Both the position numbers and the translations under genes were made by a program. Under the pieces are notes generated by a model. It made no database searches. It was not told the DNA's origin and saw only the letters and a list, made by a program, of their open reading frames with translations. From positions 1 through 64,000 of the forward strand of contig DXGQ01000023.1 in NCBI GenBank assembly GCA_019113845.1: a DNA stretch of 64,000 nucleotides, given 5' to 3'. Origin of the DNA: Candidatus Anaerobutyricum avicola. GTDB taxonomy: Bacteria; Bacillota; Clostridia; Lachnospirales; Lachnospiraceae. Positions 1 to 6,995 of the stretch are shown here, piece after piece (positions within the stretch are counted from its first letter, which is position 1; every line of letters begins with the position of its first letter).

Positions 1-21
1 CCTGCGTACTGAACAGATCAT
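1..21 (-). CDS. 5' end of a gene following parA (possibly parB), cut by the window edge
   Basis: An ATG at 19-21 on the minus strand overlaps the parA stop codon as ATGA (18-21), the usual layout for a translationally coupled downstream gene. Only about seven codons (MICSVRR) lie inside the window. ParA genes of this kind are normally followed by a ParB-type DNA-binding partner, so this is the natural guess, but nothing in the seven codons proves it. Confidence 0.4.
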
Positions 22-845
22 CTGCTGCGGGAAGGGGCAGTTTTATTTCTCTGCCTTTCGCCATCCCGTACCACCTCCCTTGTAAATGACGCATAGGCTT
101 TTGCTACTGTACTGTTTTTGTCATAGCTGTAAATACTCTGTCCTGCGGCACTTGTTTCCGCTGCTTTCACGCCAACCGGAATGACAGTCTGGTAAACCTT
201 AACCATTCTCCCGTAATTCTGACGGATACTCTCTGCGGTCACACGGGCCAGATTAGTCCGCATATCCGCAAGTGTCAAAAGAACACCATCCACCTTCAAC
301 GCCGGATTGATCTGTCTTTGTACCTTACCGATTGTTTTCATGAGCTGTGTCATTCCCTTTGCTGGAAGATACTGAGCCTGCACCGGAACAATCACACTGT
401 CGGACGCTGCTAGTGCATTGATCGTCAGCATACCCAAACTTGGCATACAGTCGATTAACACATAGTCGTATCCGCTTTTTACTTCATTCAGGTAATTTTT
501 CAGCGTCAATTCCCGGCTCATGGCATTGACAAGCATAACTTCCAGTCCTGCCAGTTCAATATTGGACGGGATCAGATCGACGCCTTCTTCATGGTGCAAA
601 ATCCCGGCGTGGCTATCCATTTCCCGGTCAGCCACAATCCCCTCTAACTGTGTAGCAAGTGTCACAGAAAGGCTATCCTGCTCCGGCCATCCCAGTGAGG
701 TTGTCAGATCGCCCTGTGGATCAGCGTCCACCAGAAGAACCTTTTTCCCTTCTCTGGCAAGCCCGATCCCTAAATTGACGGTGGTTGTGGTTTTCCCTGT
801 TCCGCCTTTCTGGTTGGCAATCGCAATTACTTTGCAATTCGCCAT
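18..845 (-). CDS. parA: ParA-family partition ATPase (MinD/Soj type)
   Basis: Deviant Walker A ATPase of the ParA/Soj family, which positions plasmids or integrative elements together with a ParB partner. The 275-residue protein opens with the P-loop KGGTGKTTTTVNLG, followed by the A' motif VLLVDADPQGD and the Walker B region YDYVLIDCMPSLGMLT, in the usual order and spacing. The start is ATG 845 (MANCK), because a strong AGGAGGG site lies 6 nt upstream; the open frame extends further upstream but without a ribosome site. It is the first of an overlapping pair (ATGA at 18-21). Downstream of rnlAB and next to a broken uvrB, it most likely serves an integrated mobile element rather than the chromosome. 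Confidence 0.9.
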   Translation of the reverse strand: MANCKVIAIANQKGGTGKTTTTVNLGIGLAREGKKVLLVDADPQGDLTTSLGWPEQDSLSVTLATQLEGIVADREMDSHAGILHHEEGVDLIPSNIELAGLEVMLVNAMSRELTLKNYLNEVKSGYDYVLIDCMPSLGMLTINALAASDSVIVPVQAQYLPAKGMTQLMKTIGKVQRQINPALKVDGVLLTLADMRTNLARVTAESIRQNYGRMVKVYQTVIPVGVKAAETSAAGQSIYSYDKNSTVAKAYASFTREVVRDGERQRNKTAPSRSR

Positions 846-875
846 AATGGTTCCCTCCTTTCCTAAAAATTTAAT

Positions 876-902
876 AGCCATCTTCCTGTGTAGGAAATGG
901 CT
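876..902. other. Stem-loop in the parA leader
   Basis: AGCCAT-C-TTCCT, a gtgt loop, then AGGAA-ATGGCT form a near-perfect hairpin just upstream of the parA ribosome site. It could be an autoregulatory operator or a partition site. No T-run follows, so it is not a terminator. The role is inference. Confidence 0.35.
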
Positions 903-926
903 ATGTATAAAAATGGGCATGAAAAA

Positions 927-962
927 AGCCGGACGATTTTCGTAATTGAAAACCTTCCGGCT
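927..962 (-). terminator. Rho-independent terminator after rnlB
   Basis: On the minus strand AGCCGGA ... TCCGGCT forms a 7-bp outer stem, with an inner pairing of TTTTC and GAAAA, followed directly by six T residues. It lies between rnlB and parA and would insulate the two units. Confidence 0.7.
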
Positions 963-1017
963 ATGTAAGTTTGTGTTTTTTTCACTACTAATATTTTAAA
1001 TAGTAGATTTAAGTTTT

Positions 1018-1371
1018 TCACATTGGATAATTTCCTGTCTGTAATAAATATTTTAAGGCATTTGGTATAACACTATTGTTGATTACTTCGTTGTTATTAA
1101 AAAAGAAATCACGGCTAAGTATTTTTATACAATCATCTATTTTTTCAACCAAAGAACAGTGCATCTTCATCTCTGCACTATACTCACATTCAATATATCT
1201 ATTTTTATTAGTTCCATTAATCAGAGTCAAATCAAATAGTAGTTTTGCCTTCTCTACTTTTAACTCTTTTCCAATTTCATCAAACAAATGTAGAGGGTTT
1301 TCATAAGACGTTGCAATAATAAGGAAATCATATGGCTCATCATGTAATCTAATTATTTGAAACTTATTCAT
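1018..1371 (-). CDS. rnlB: RnlB-family antitoxin
   Basis: A 117-residue protein resembling E. coli RnlB (123 residues): the stretch around IATSYENPLHLFDEIGKEL and LLFDLTLINGTNKNRYIE follows the RnlB pattern of a conserved ENPL motif, then ILFDLL..NG..xNRF. RnlB neutralises the RNA-cleaving toxin RnlA. The start is ATG 1371 with an AGGAGGG site 5 nt away. It lies 22 bp downstream of the toxin gene on the same strand, giving the toxin-then-antitoxin order also known from E. coli rnlAB. The assignment is from remembered family sequences; the pairing with an RnlA-like neighbour strongly supports it. Confidence 0.85.
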   Translation of the reverse strand: MNKFQIIRLHDEPYDFLIIATSYENPLHLFDEIGKELKVEKAKLLFDLTLINGTNKNRYIECEYSAEMKMHCSLVEKIDDCIKILSRDFFFNNNEVINNSVIPNALKYLLQTGNYPM

Positions 1372-1393
1372 AACGAACCCTCCTTTCTTATCA

Positions 1394-3094
1394 TTACGCA
1401 TTAATATTCGTATATGAAGTTTCAATCAAATTTAATACGCTATTAACTATTTCATCTGCCTCACGTTTATCTTCTAATATGTGTGTTCCAATTAGCACCT
1501 GTTCCGCATGAAAAATCACATGTCTATTCCCTCGTAAGTATTGATACAACTTTTCCACTTCTTGCTGATATGTAACATCTGCTATTTGAGATTGCCATTT
1601 TGGAAGTAATGAAGTTCCATTAAATACTGAACCAAAAGAATTACCTACTACAATCCCCTTATCATTAAGCAGATATTTTATATATCCTTCTAATGCTCTA
1701 AGCGCAGAAAATGCATAACATGAATAATCTTCTAAAGGAATTTGAACCCGTCTTAGTGAAATTGATGGAGATAATAATTTTAATATCATGTCATCAATAT
1801 TCCCATAAGCACGAGGTAATAAAGTTTCCATTTCATTTCTAACTTCATCAATTCCAATGTTAACTTCATGGAAACTATTAACTGTATCCACAATATCGTC
1901 AACAGAAACATCCTTGCAGTAGGAAAGAAGTGATATTGCCTCTCCATATAAATATGCGGGCTTTCCCTGCAAAGTTACTGTTCCTGTTGCATAATGATTG
2001 ATTGTTAGTCTATCTCCTATTTTGCTACTAAATTTATATATCTTATGTTCTGGAGCTGTACAAATATCTGTAGTCTCAACATCTACTCCTTCCAGAGAAG
2101 ATAAGTAATCAATAAGCTTTTTCGCCCATTCAGTTGAAAGATTTCTAAAAGAGTATGTTTTTCCGTTTAGTTCTCCTCTATATTGGCATTTTTCTTCAAT
2201 CTTTACTTTTATAATAGAAGAAACATCTTTGTTTACTCCCGTAGGAAAAATAGTCGTTGTTCCATCATTGTTAAAATAAAAATCTAAAATCGCTTTTTTC
2301 CCATCAGCACAAATATTACATCTATACTGATTTCCTACTTTCTTCAGTGGCTCCGCTGTAAAATCACTCCATTCCTCATTTCCAATTTCCAGTATCATAT
2401 CATTAATTTTGTCTCTGTCGATAAAAACACTTTTTTTCTTTGCCATTGTTTTTTCCTTTTCTACGGTATCATGTATAATTGGTGTAACTTCTAAATCAAA
2501 AGCCTCTCTTGCTAATTGGTCTGCAAGATCGTTATATTCATCTCCTGAATGTCCTTTTACCTTAATAAATTCTACAGTTAATTTACCTTGTAATGAATCA
2601 AAAAAGTTCTTATACTCTTTTGTCCCTGTCTTTTTTGCTTTCCATTCACCAGTACACCATTTTGCAATTCCTTCATAGTCATGATATATCTTTAATGATT
2701 TTATTTGATTATCTATACAGTATTGCATAGCTATTTCTGCTGCTTTAATTTCTCCCGCTACATTATTCATATCAGCAAGTAACTTATCATCATATAGTCT
2801 CGCAAAATGTAACTCCTGATTGTCCCAAAAGAACACTACACCACTAGAAAAACGATTAGTAGTCTCATCATAACTTCCATCCACGTAAGCGATTGCCACA
2901 GATTCTTCAGTATTAATTTCAGCTATTAAATTGCTTTTTTGAGTATCTTTTAAATAATGCATAGCTTCATCAAGTGATGAAAAACCTTTATATTCTGCTC
3001 CAGAAAATCCATTTATCTGGTTCTGACATTCTGCCCAAGTATAATAAATCCCCGGCTCTCTCCCTTTTTTTACTGCATATATTTTTTTTGCCAT
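1394..3094 (-). CDS. rnlA: RNase HI-RnlA fusion toxin (viroplasmin/RNase H/RnlA)
   Basis: A 566-residue three-part protein. Residues 1-45 match the viroplasmin (caulimovirus VI-like) module common at RNase H N-termini (KIYAVKKGREPGIYYTWAEC). Residues 65-200 form an RNase HI domain with all four metal ligands visible: D72 (YVDGSYD), E115 (AGEIKAAE), D139 (IYHDYEG) and D192 (NDLADQLA), plus H182 (VKGHSG). Residues 217-566 match E. coli RnlA: DFYFNNDGTTT, LTINHYATGTVTLQGKP, and the C-terminal HEPN RX4H motif RHVIFH (R524, H529). RnlA is an mRNA endoribonuclease of an anti-phage toxin-antitoxin system, and in E. coli the separate RNase HI protein modulates RnlA. Start ATG 3094 follows an AGAGGA site. 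Lower GC than the chromosome suggests transfer. Confidence 0.88.
   Translation of the reverse strand: MAKKIYAVKKGREPGIYYTWAECQNQINGFSGAEYKGFSSLDEAMHYLKDTQKSNLIAEINTEESVAIAYVDGSYDETTNRFSSGVVFFWDNQELHFARLYDDKLLADMNNVAGEIKAAEIAMQYCIDNQIKSLKIYHDYEGIAKWCTGEWKAKKTGTKEYKNFFDSLQGKLTVEFIKVKGHSGDEYNDLADQLAREAFDLEVTPIIHDTVEKEKTMAKKKSVFIDRDKINDMILEIGNEEWSDFTAEPLKKVGNQYRCNICADGKKAILDFYFNNDGTTTIFPTGVNKDVSSIIKVKIEEKCQYRGELNGKTYSFRNLSTEWAKKLIDYLSSLEGVDVETTDICTAPEHKIYKFSSKIGDRLTINHYATGTVTLQGKPAYLYGEAISLLSYCKDVSVDDIVDTVNSFHEVNIGIDEVRNEMETLLPRAYGNIDDMILKLLSPSISLRRVQIPLEDYSCYAFSALRALEGYIKYLLNDKGIVVGNSFGSVFNGTSLLPKWQSQIADVTYQQEVEKLYQYLRGNRHVIFHAEQVLIGTHILEDKREADEIVNSVLNLIETSYTNINA
2444..2459 (-). promoter_or_regulatory. 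Possible internal ribosome site and start for RnlA alone
   Basis: Inside the fusion gene, ATG at 2444-2446 (MAKKKSVF, residue 217) is preceded by AAAAGGA with an 8-nt spacer. Initiation here would give a 350-residue protein, close to E. coli RnlA (357), starting just after the RNase H domain. AAAAGGA can arise by chance in AT-rich DNA, so this is only a candidate. Confidence 0.35.
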
Positions 3095-3118
3095 AATTAT
3101 CCTCTTCTAAAGTCAGAC

Positions 3119-3147
3119 ACTTTATCACATTTTTTTCTACATGTCAA
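3119..3147 (-). promoter_or_regulatory. Sigma-A promoter of rnlAB
   Basis: Reading leftwards: TTGACA (3142-3147), a 17-bp spacer, then TAAAGT (3119-3124), 25 bp before the rnlA start. The interval from 3148 to about 3360 is AT-rich with no gene seen. Confidence 0.75.
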
Positions 3148-3360
3148 TAGCTACAATCATAAAAAAATGTGTTTCAATATCCTTTTTATTTTTATTCTTC
3201 CCGTTTTTTTCAATATTACTCGATTATTATATAAAGTATATCAAAAAAAAGTAACCAGGAAAAGATAGTATTTTTGATTGAAACAACTCGTTTTCTCTAT
3301 TATTTTCACATATGAAACTATATGCAAGATCATCTATTACGATTTTTTCTGCAAAAAGTC

Positions 3361-3495
3361 ACAAAATCATTTTGTCCTCCTAGTATCAGCTAATCCGTTC
3401 CATCCTGTTCCCTCCACAAAATGTGGACAAATCAGAGCCAAATAACACCAGATATCCCCCATTTTCCGGCCCCGGCACACTAGGAGACAAAATAT
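3361..3495. repeat. Inverted repeats at the element end / uvrB junction
   Basis: Three inverted structures cluster here. ACAAAATCATTTTGT (3361-3375) and TCCACAAAATGTGGA (3413-3427) are perfect palindromes. ATTTTGTCCTCCTAGT (3369-3384) recurs in inverted orientation, with one base fewer, across the uvrB junction (about 3478-3493). Such motifs are what recombinase binding sites at the end of an integrative element look like. The junction with uvrB homology lies at about 3480-3482. Which recombinase acts is not visible, because the rest of the element is outside the window. Confidence 0.5.
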
Positions 3496-3752
3496 TCCAC
3501 CGCATTGTGTGGAAAAAATGCCTTAAACTCACTGTAAAGCTGTGCCGCCAGCGTCTTATTGTGCGCCAGGATCAACGTCGGCTTGTTGAGCGCCTGAATG
3601 ACGTTCGCCATAGTAAATGTTTTGCCGGATCCCGTCACACCCAGCAAAGTCTCAAACTGATTGCCTTCTTTAAACCCCTGCACCAGCTTCTCGATCGCCT
3701 GCGGCTGATCGCCGGTCGGGGCAAAATCTGATACTAATTCAAAATGGTCCAT
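3480..3752 (-). pseudogene. uvrB: uvrB, 5' fragment (excinuclease subunit B interrupted after about 90 codons)
   Basis: The 90 residues match the N-terminus of UvrB, the damage-verification helicase of nucleotide excision repair: F[20 protein letters not shown], then the Walker A motif [17 protein letters not shown] and [18 protein letters not shown]. Full UvrB is about 660 residues. The homology stops inside VEYFVS-YYDYY, where a TAG and foreign sequence follow. Start ATG 3752 has a good AGGAGAG site, so the 5' end and its control region are intact. The rest of uvrB should lie beyond the element, left of this window. No LexA-type GAACnnnnGTTC box is visible in 3753-3900. Confidence 0.9.
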
Positions 3753-3897
3753 AAATCATACTCTCCTATATGGCTTTTTATATAATGCTGCCTGCATTAT
3801 AGTGATTCACCAAATCGTTTTTTTCCATTCATTTCCGATTTCTCTTGTTTCGCACATTATAGCAAAGAAAGCGTCAAAAGTATATACGATGTCGCAC

Positions 3898-3942
3898 AAA
3901 ACCCCCTCAGAGCAACCGTTCTGAGGGGGTCGTTTTTCTTTT
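3898..3942. terminator. Bidirectional terminator between xylB and uvrB
   Basis: ACCCCCTCAGA (3901-3911) and TCTGAGGGGGT (3920-3930) form a perfect 11-bp stem with an 8-nt loop. T-rich tracts follow on the + strand (3932-3942), and TTTTG follows on the minus strand, the direction relevant to xylB. Confidence 0.9.
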
Positions 3943-3990
3943 ATGTCTTACATGGCAATACTGTTCTGTTATCGGGCAAAAGCCACGATC

Positions 3991-5508
3991 TTAATAACGG
4001 AAATCCAGATCCAGGATGGACTTCCAGTTTTCTTTCAGCTTTGGATAGAGAGCGTCAAATTCCTGGTATACTTTATCATAGATGAACGCCATCTCTTCAT
4101 CCGGCTGATATACTTCGTCGCGCATCTTGATGATGTGGTCGCAGGCATCCACAACGCTCGGGTATTCTCCGGTTCCCACCGCTGCCAGGATGGCAACGCC
4201 CAACGCCGCACTGTTTTCGGAGTTCATATCCGGCAGGATGACCGGCATGTTGTAGATGTCCGCCATAAGCTGACGCCAGAACGGACTCTTGGAACCGCCG
4301 CCGCACATCCGCATCGCATCCGGGCGAACGCCGCAGTTGCGGATTCCGGTCAGAATATCACGCAGGGCGTAGGTTGCGCCTTCCATGACCGCTCTTGTCA
4401 TATCCGCCTTTGTGTGGATAGCAGCCAGTCCCACGAAGGAGCCACGGCAGTTTAAGTTAAAATGCGGTGACTGCTCGCCATTTAAGTATGGCAGGTAGAT
4501 CAGACGGTTGGCGCTCGGCGCGGAGGAAGCCGCGTCCTTGTTGATCTGTTCGTATTCCAGATCGTCCGGGTAGAAATTATTTCTCCACCATTTCAAGGAT
4601 GCGCCGCAGGAATTCACGCTGCCCATGAAATGCCATGCGCCCGGCACCGGCATACAGAACGTGTAGACCGATTTGTTTACGTCAAGCACCGGTTTCTCGG
4701 AAAATGCAAAGACCGTTCCGCTTGTACCGATGGTCGTCATGGCGCGTCCCGGCGCTACCACACCGGTTCCCACGCCGCCGGCAGCGTTATCGCTGGCGCC
4801 GCCCACAACGGCACATTTTTCTGTGATGCCCATGAGTTTTGCCACCTCAGGAAGCACATAACCGGTGATCTCCTGCGATTCATAAACTTTACCGAGCATA
4901 TCCTCCGTAAGCTCCATGGCAGTCATGATCTCGTCGGACCATTTCCGGTTCGGGACATCGAGAATCTGTGTGGCGGACGCGTCGGATACCTCTGTGGCAT
5001 ACTCGCCGGTCAGACGGTAACGCAGGTAATCCTTCGGCAGAAGGATATGGGCCACTTCGCTGTAGATCATCGGCTGATTCTCTTTTACCCACTGAATCTT
5101 TGCGGCGGTAAGGCCCGGTCTTGCCGGTGTCAGGGAGTATTTCATGAACAGATCGTCGCCGACGATATGGCGGACATGCTCACAGGACTCCGAAGTACGG
5201 CCGTCATTCCAGAGAATCGCCCGACGCAGTACTTCTCCGTTTTTGTTAAGCATAACCGCGCCCATCATCTGCCCGGAAATACCAAGCCCCCGGACTGCCT
5301 CCGGCGCAACCCCGGACTGATCCATAACATTTTTTACGGTGGTAAGAGCAGCCTGATACCAGTCTTCCGGGTCCTGCTCCGACCAGCCGTTGTGCGGCTG
5401 GTACAGCGGGTATTCCACTGTGGAAGCGGCGATCTCCAGACCTTCCCGGTCAAATAATACGGTCTTTAAACTTCCTGTCCCCAGATCCAAACCTAAGTAA
5501 TATGTCAT
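3991..5508 (-). CDS. xylB: FGGY-family kinase, xylulokinase type
   Basis: A 505-residue carbohydrate kinase, the usual length for XylB, which phosphorylates D-xylulose to xylulose 5-phosphate. Visible are the N-terminal phosphate-binding loop LGLDLGTGSLKTVLFD, the GISGQMMG segment, LLPKDYLRYRLTGE, the catalytic-aspartate region GGASDNAAGGVGTG, the TTIGTSGTVFAF adenosine-binding region and the C-terminal MCGGGSKSPFWRQ. Start ATG 5508 has AGGAGGG 8 nt upstream. It is the second gene of a two-gene unit behind a GpsA-like dehydrogenase under a SorC-type regulator, with no xylose isomerase nearby. The true substrate could therefore be another pentulose or polyol-derived sugar. Confidence 0.82.
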   Translation of the reverse strand: MTYYLGLDLGTGSLKTVLFDREGLEIAASTVEYPLYQPHNGWSEQDPEDWYQAALTTVKNVMDQSGVAPEAVRGLGISGQMMGAVMLNKNGEVLRRAILWNDGRTSESCEHVRHIVGDDLFMKYSLTPARPGLTAAKIQWVKENQPMIYSEVAHILLPKDYLRYRLTGEYATEVSDASATQILDVPNRKWSDEIMTAMELTEDMLGKVYESQEITGYVLPEVAKLMGITEKCAVVGGASDNAAGGVGTGVVAPGRAMTTIGTSGTVFAFSEKPVLDVNKSVYTFCMPVPGAWHFMGSVNSCGASLKWWRNNFYPDDLEYEQINKDAASSAPSANRLIYLPYLNGEQSPHFNLNCRGSFVGLAAIHTKADMTRAVMEGATYALRDILTGIRNCGVRPDAMRMCGGGSKSPFWRQLMADIYNMPVILPDMNSENSAALGVAILAAVGTGEYPSVVDACDHIIKMRDEVYQPDEEMAFIYDKVYQEFDALYPKLKENWKSILDLDFRY

Positions 5509-5548
5509 ATATGTAACCCTCCTGTATAATGATGTCTCCTCAACGTTT

Positions 5549-5632
5549 TTACTTCATAACAGTTCCGCCAAGCATCGCTGCTTTTGCTTTACCAGGCGCA
5601 TGGCCGAACAGTTCCTTTACATTCTCTTCTCA
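5549..5632 (-). other. Coding-like tail in a shifted frame after the gpsA-like stop
   Basis: Just past the stop of the gpsA-like gene, another frame reads on with plausible protein (ENVKELFG, GHAPGKAKAAMLGG, TVMK) and ends at TAA 5549-5551, right before the xylB ribosome site. No start codon or ribosome site belongs to it. A one-base loss near 5628 would explain it as the original C-terminus of the dehydrogenase. This is inference; homologue comparison would decide. Confidence 0.35.
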
Positions 5633-6654
5633 AACTTTTTCCACGGGATGTTCAGCTTGCCGTGCTCATTCAGAAGCTCGTTGACATGCATGAGCAGCGG
5701 GAAGTCATCCTCGCTGACCTTACCGGCCTTCGCCAGAGCTTTCACCGCCCGGGCGGTTCTCGTGGCGATGACAACCGCTTCCAGCGTCTGCCCCTGCAGC
5801 TGCTCGAGCGTCTCCTCGATGGTGTAGCCCTTGCCCAGCAGCAGACCGACGGTCCGGCTCCGTCCGGCGGAAACCGTCACATCCAGGTCGCCGGCCGCAA
5901 ACATGATGTTATCCACACCGCCGCCGACAATCCGCAAAAGCTCAAGCATCTCCTTGACACTCTCCTGGAACAGAGCGGACTTCATATTGTTGTGGTCGAT
6001 GCCGTCGTCGCCCAGCTTCTCCTTGATACCGATCGCCAGAGCCGTTCCCAGCGCATAGCCATTTTTCAGCGCCACCGCACACTCCAGGCCAACGACATCC
6101 AGCGTCAGGCTGATAATATAATAATCGGTGGAAAAAATGCTCCGAATCCATTCCAGCGTCTCAAAATCCGGTCCGCAGTAAGCCACGAAAGACGGATCAT
6201 GGTCGGCCAGATCTCTGGCGGTACACGGACCGCCGATGGCGTACAGTCTTAACTTACTTCCCTCCGGAAGCTTCATCTGCCAGTACTCCGGATACGTCTG
6301 CATCGTGCCGTCCTCATAATCAAGCATCCCCTTTGTCACGGAGATCATCGGCACGTTCTCATCCAGAATCGGAAGAATCTCATCAGCAAACCAGTCCACA
6401 CCGAAACTGGACACACCGCAGACAACCAGGTCCGCTCCCTCAAGCGCCTCTTTTACATCGGCACATTTGATATAGTGGATCCCGTCATGCAGTGTTCTTC
6501 TCAGATTCACATGATAATTATCCTCCCTGAGCCGGTCAATGATCTCATCATCCAGTGGACTTCCCACCAGCCGTACCTCATGTCCGTTCTCAAAAAGAGG
6601 AAATGTGAGGGCGGACGCCATCTGTCCTGCTCCAATTAATGTAACAACACTCAT
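5617..6654 (-). CDS. Glycerol-3-phosphate dehydrogenase-like NAD(P) oxidoreductase (GpsA family)
   Basis: A 345-residue protein of the GpsA fold. The N-terminal Rossmann motif is LIGAGQMASAL, a central segment reads ISVTKGM, and the C-terminal all-helical domain carries the catalytic-lysine region ECAVALKNGYALGTALA. GpsA interconverts glycerol 3-phosphate and dihydroxyacetone phosphate. This copy sits with a pentulose-type kinase and a sugar-sensing regulator, so it may act on a different polyol phosphate. Start ATG 6654 (MSVVTLIGAG) is preferred over upstream in-frame codons because of the AGGAGGAGG site 8 nt before it. Its C-terminus may be frameshifted (coding-like tail at 5549-5632). The operon reads gpsA-like then xylB. 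Confidence 0.8.
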   Translation of the reverse strand: MSVVTLIGAGQMASALTFPLFENGHEVRLVGSPLDDEIIDRLREDNYHVNLRRTLHDGIHYIKCADVKEALEGADLVVCGVSSFGVDWFADEILPILDENVPMISVTKGMLDYEDGTMQTYPEYWQMKLPEGSKLRLYAIGGPCTARDLADHDPSFVAYCGPDFETLEWIRSIFSTDYYIISLTLDVVGLECAVALKNGYALGTALAIGIKEKLGDDGIDHNNMKSALFQESVKEMLELLRIVGGGVDNIMFAAGDLDVTVSAGRSRTVGLLLGKGYTIEETLEQLQGQTLEAVVIATRTARAVKALAKAGKVSEDDFPLLMHVNELLNEHGKLNIPWKKFEKRM

Positions 6655-6729
6655 CGCAAATACCTCCTCCTGTACTGTCATATCCTCACTCCGAACTTTC
6701 CACATTTCTCCACATGTCACTGCTCTTTG

Positions 6730-6764
6730 TGAGAATTATTTCAAATATTATGAGAATTATTTCA
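6730..6764. promoter_or_regulatory. Tandem 14-bp operator, probably for the SorC-type regulator
   Basis: TGAGAATTATTTCA occurs twice (6730-6743 and 6751-6764), exactly 21 bp apart (two helical turns), immediately downstream of the predicted transcription start of the gpsA-like gene. CggR, a member of the same regulator family, binds two direct repeats just downstream of its promoter, so the arrangement fits. Binding by the neighbouring regulator is inference. Confidence 0.6.
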
Positions 6765-6771
6765 TACTTCT

Positions 6772-6800
6772 AGTATAAAAAAAGACGAGAGAAATGTCAA
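6772..6800 (-). promoter_or_regulatory. Sigma-A promoter of the gpsA-like/xylB operon
   Basis: TTGACA (6795-6800), a 17-bp spacer and TATACT (6772-6777), read leftwards. The tandem operator follows at the start site. Confidence 0.85.
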
Positions 6801-6870
6801 TTGTCAAATGAAACAAATCTCACCTCCGGACTTTGGTAAAAAGTTCTTTTTTCATTCAATGGAATTCTCC

Positions 6871-6937
6871 CTGTCGTAAAGGGATACGGAATATGCTATA
6901 CTACTGTCAGATTCGGTCAGCAGCCCGCTTACGACAG
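6871..6937 (+). promoter_or_regulatory. Regulator promoter flanked by a 9-bp inverted repeat
   Basis: CTGTCGTAA (6871-6879) and its exact complement TTACGACAG (6929-6937) flank an extended -10 box TGCTATACT (6894-6902). The regulator gene starts at 6996. The layout suggests autoregulation by the SorC-type protein, possibly by looping between the two sites. The -35 box is weak. Confidence 0.5.
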
Positions 6938-6995
6938 GCTTAGGCACAGGAAACGCGCGGACAGCACTGCTGCCCTGTAAAAGAGAGGAAACGCA

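Noticed and set aside
3753-3900. LexA-type SOS box ahead of uvrB
   Set aside because: Neither GAAC nor GTTC occurs in this interval, so no box could be supported.
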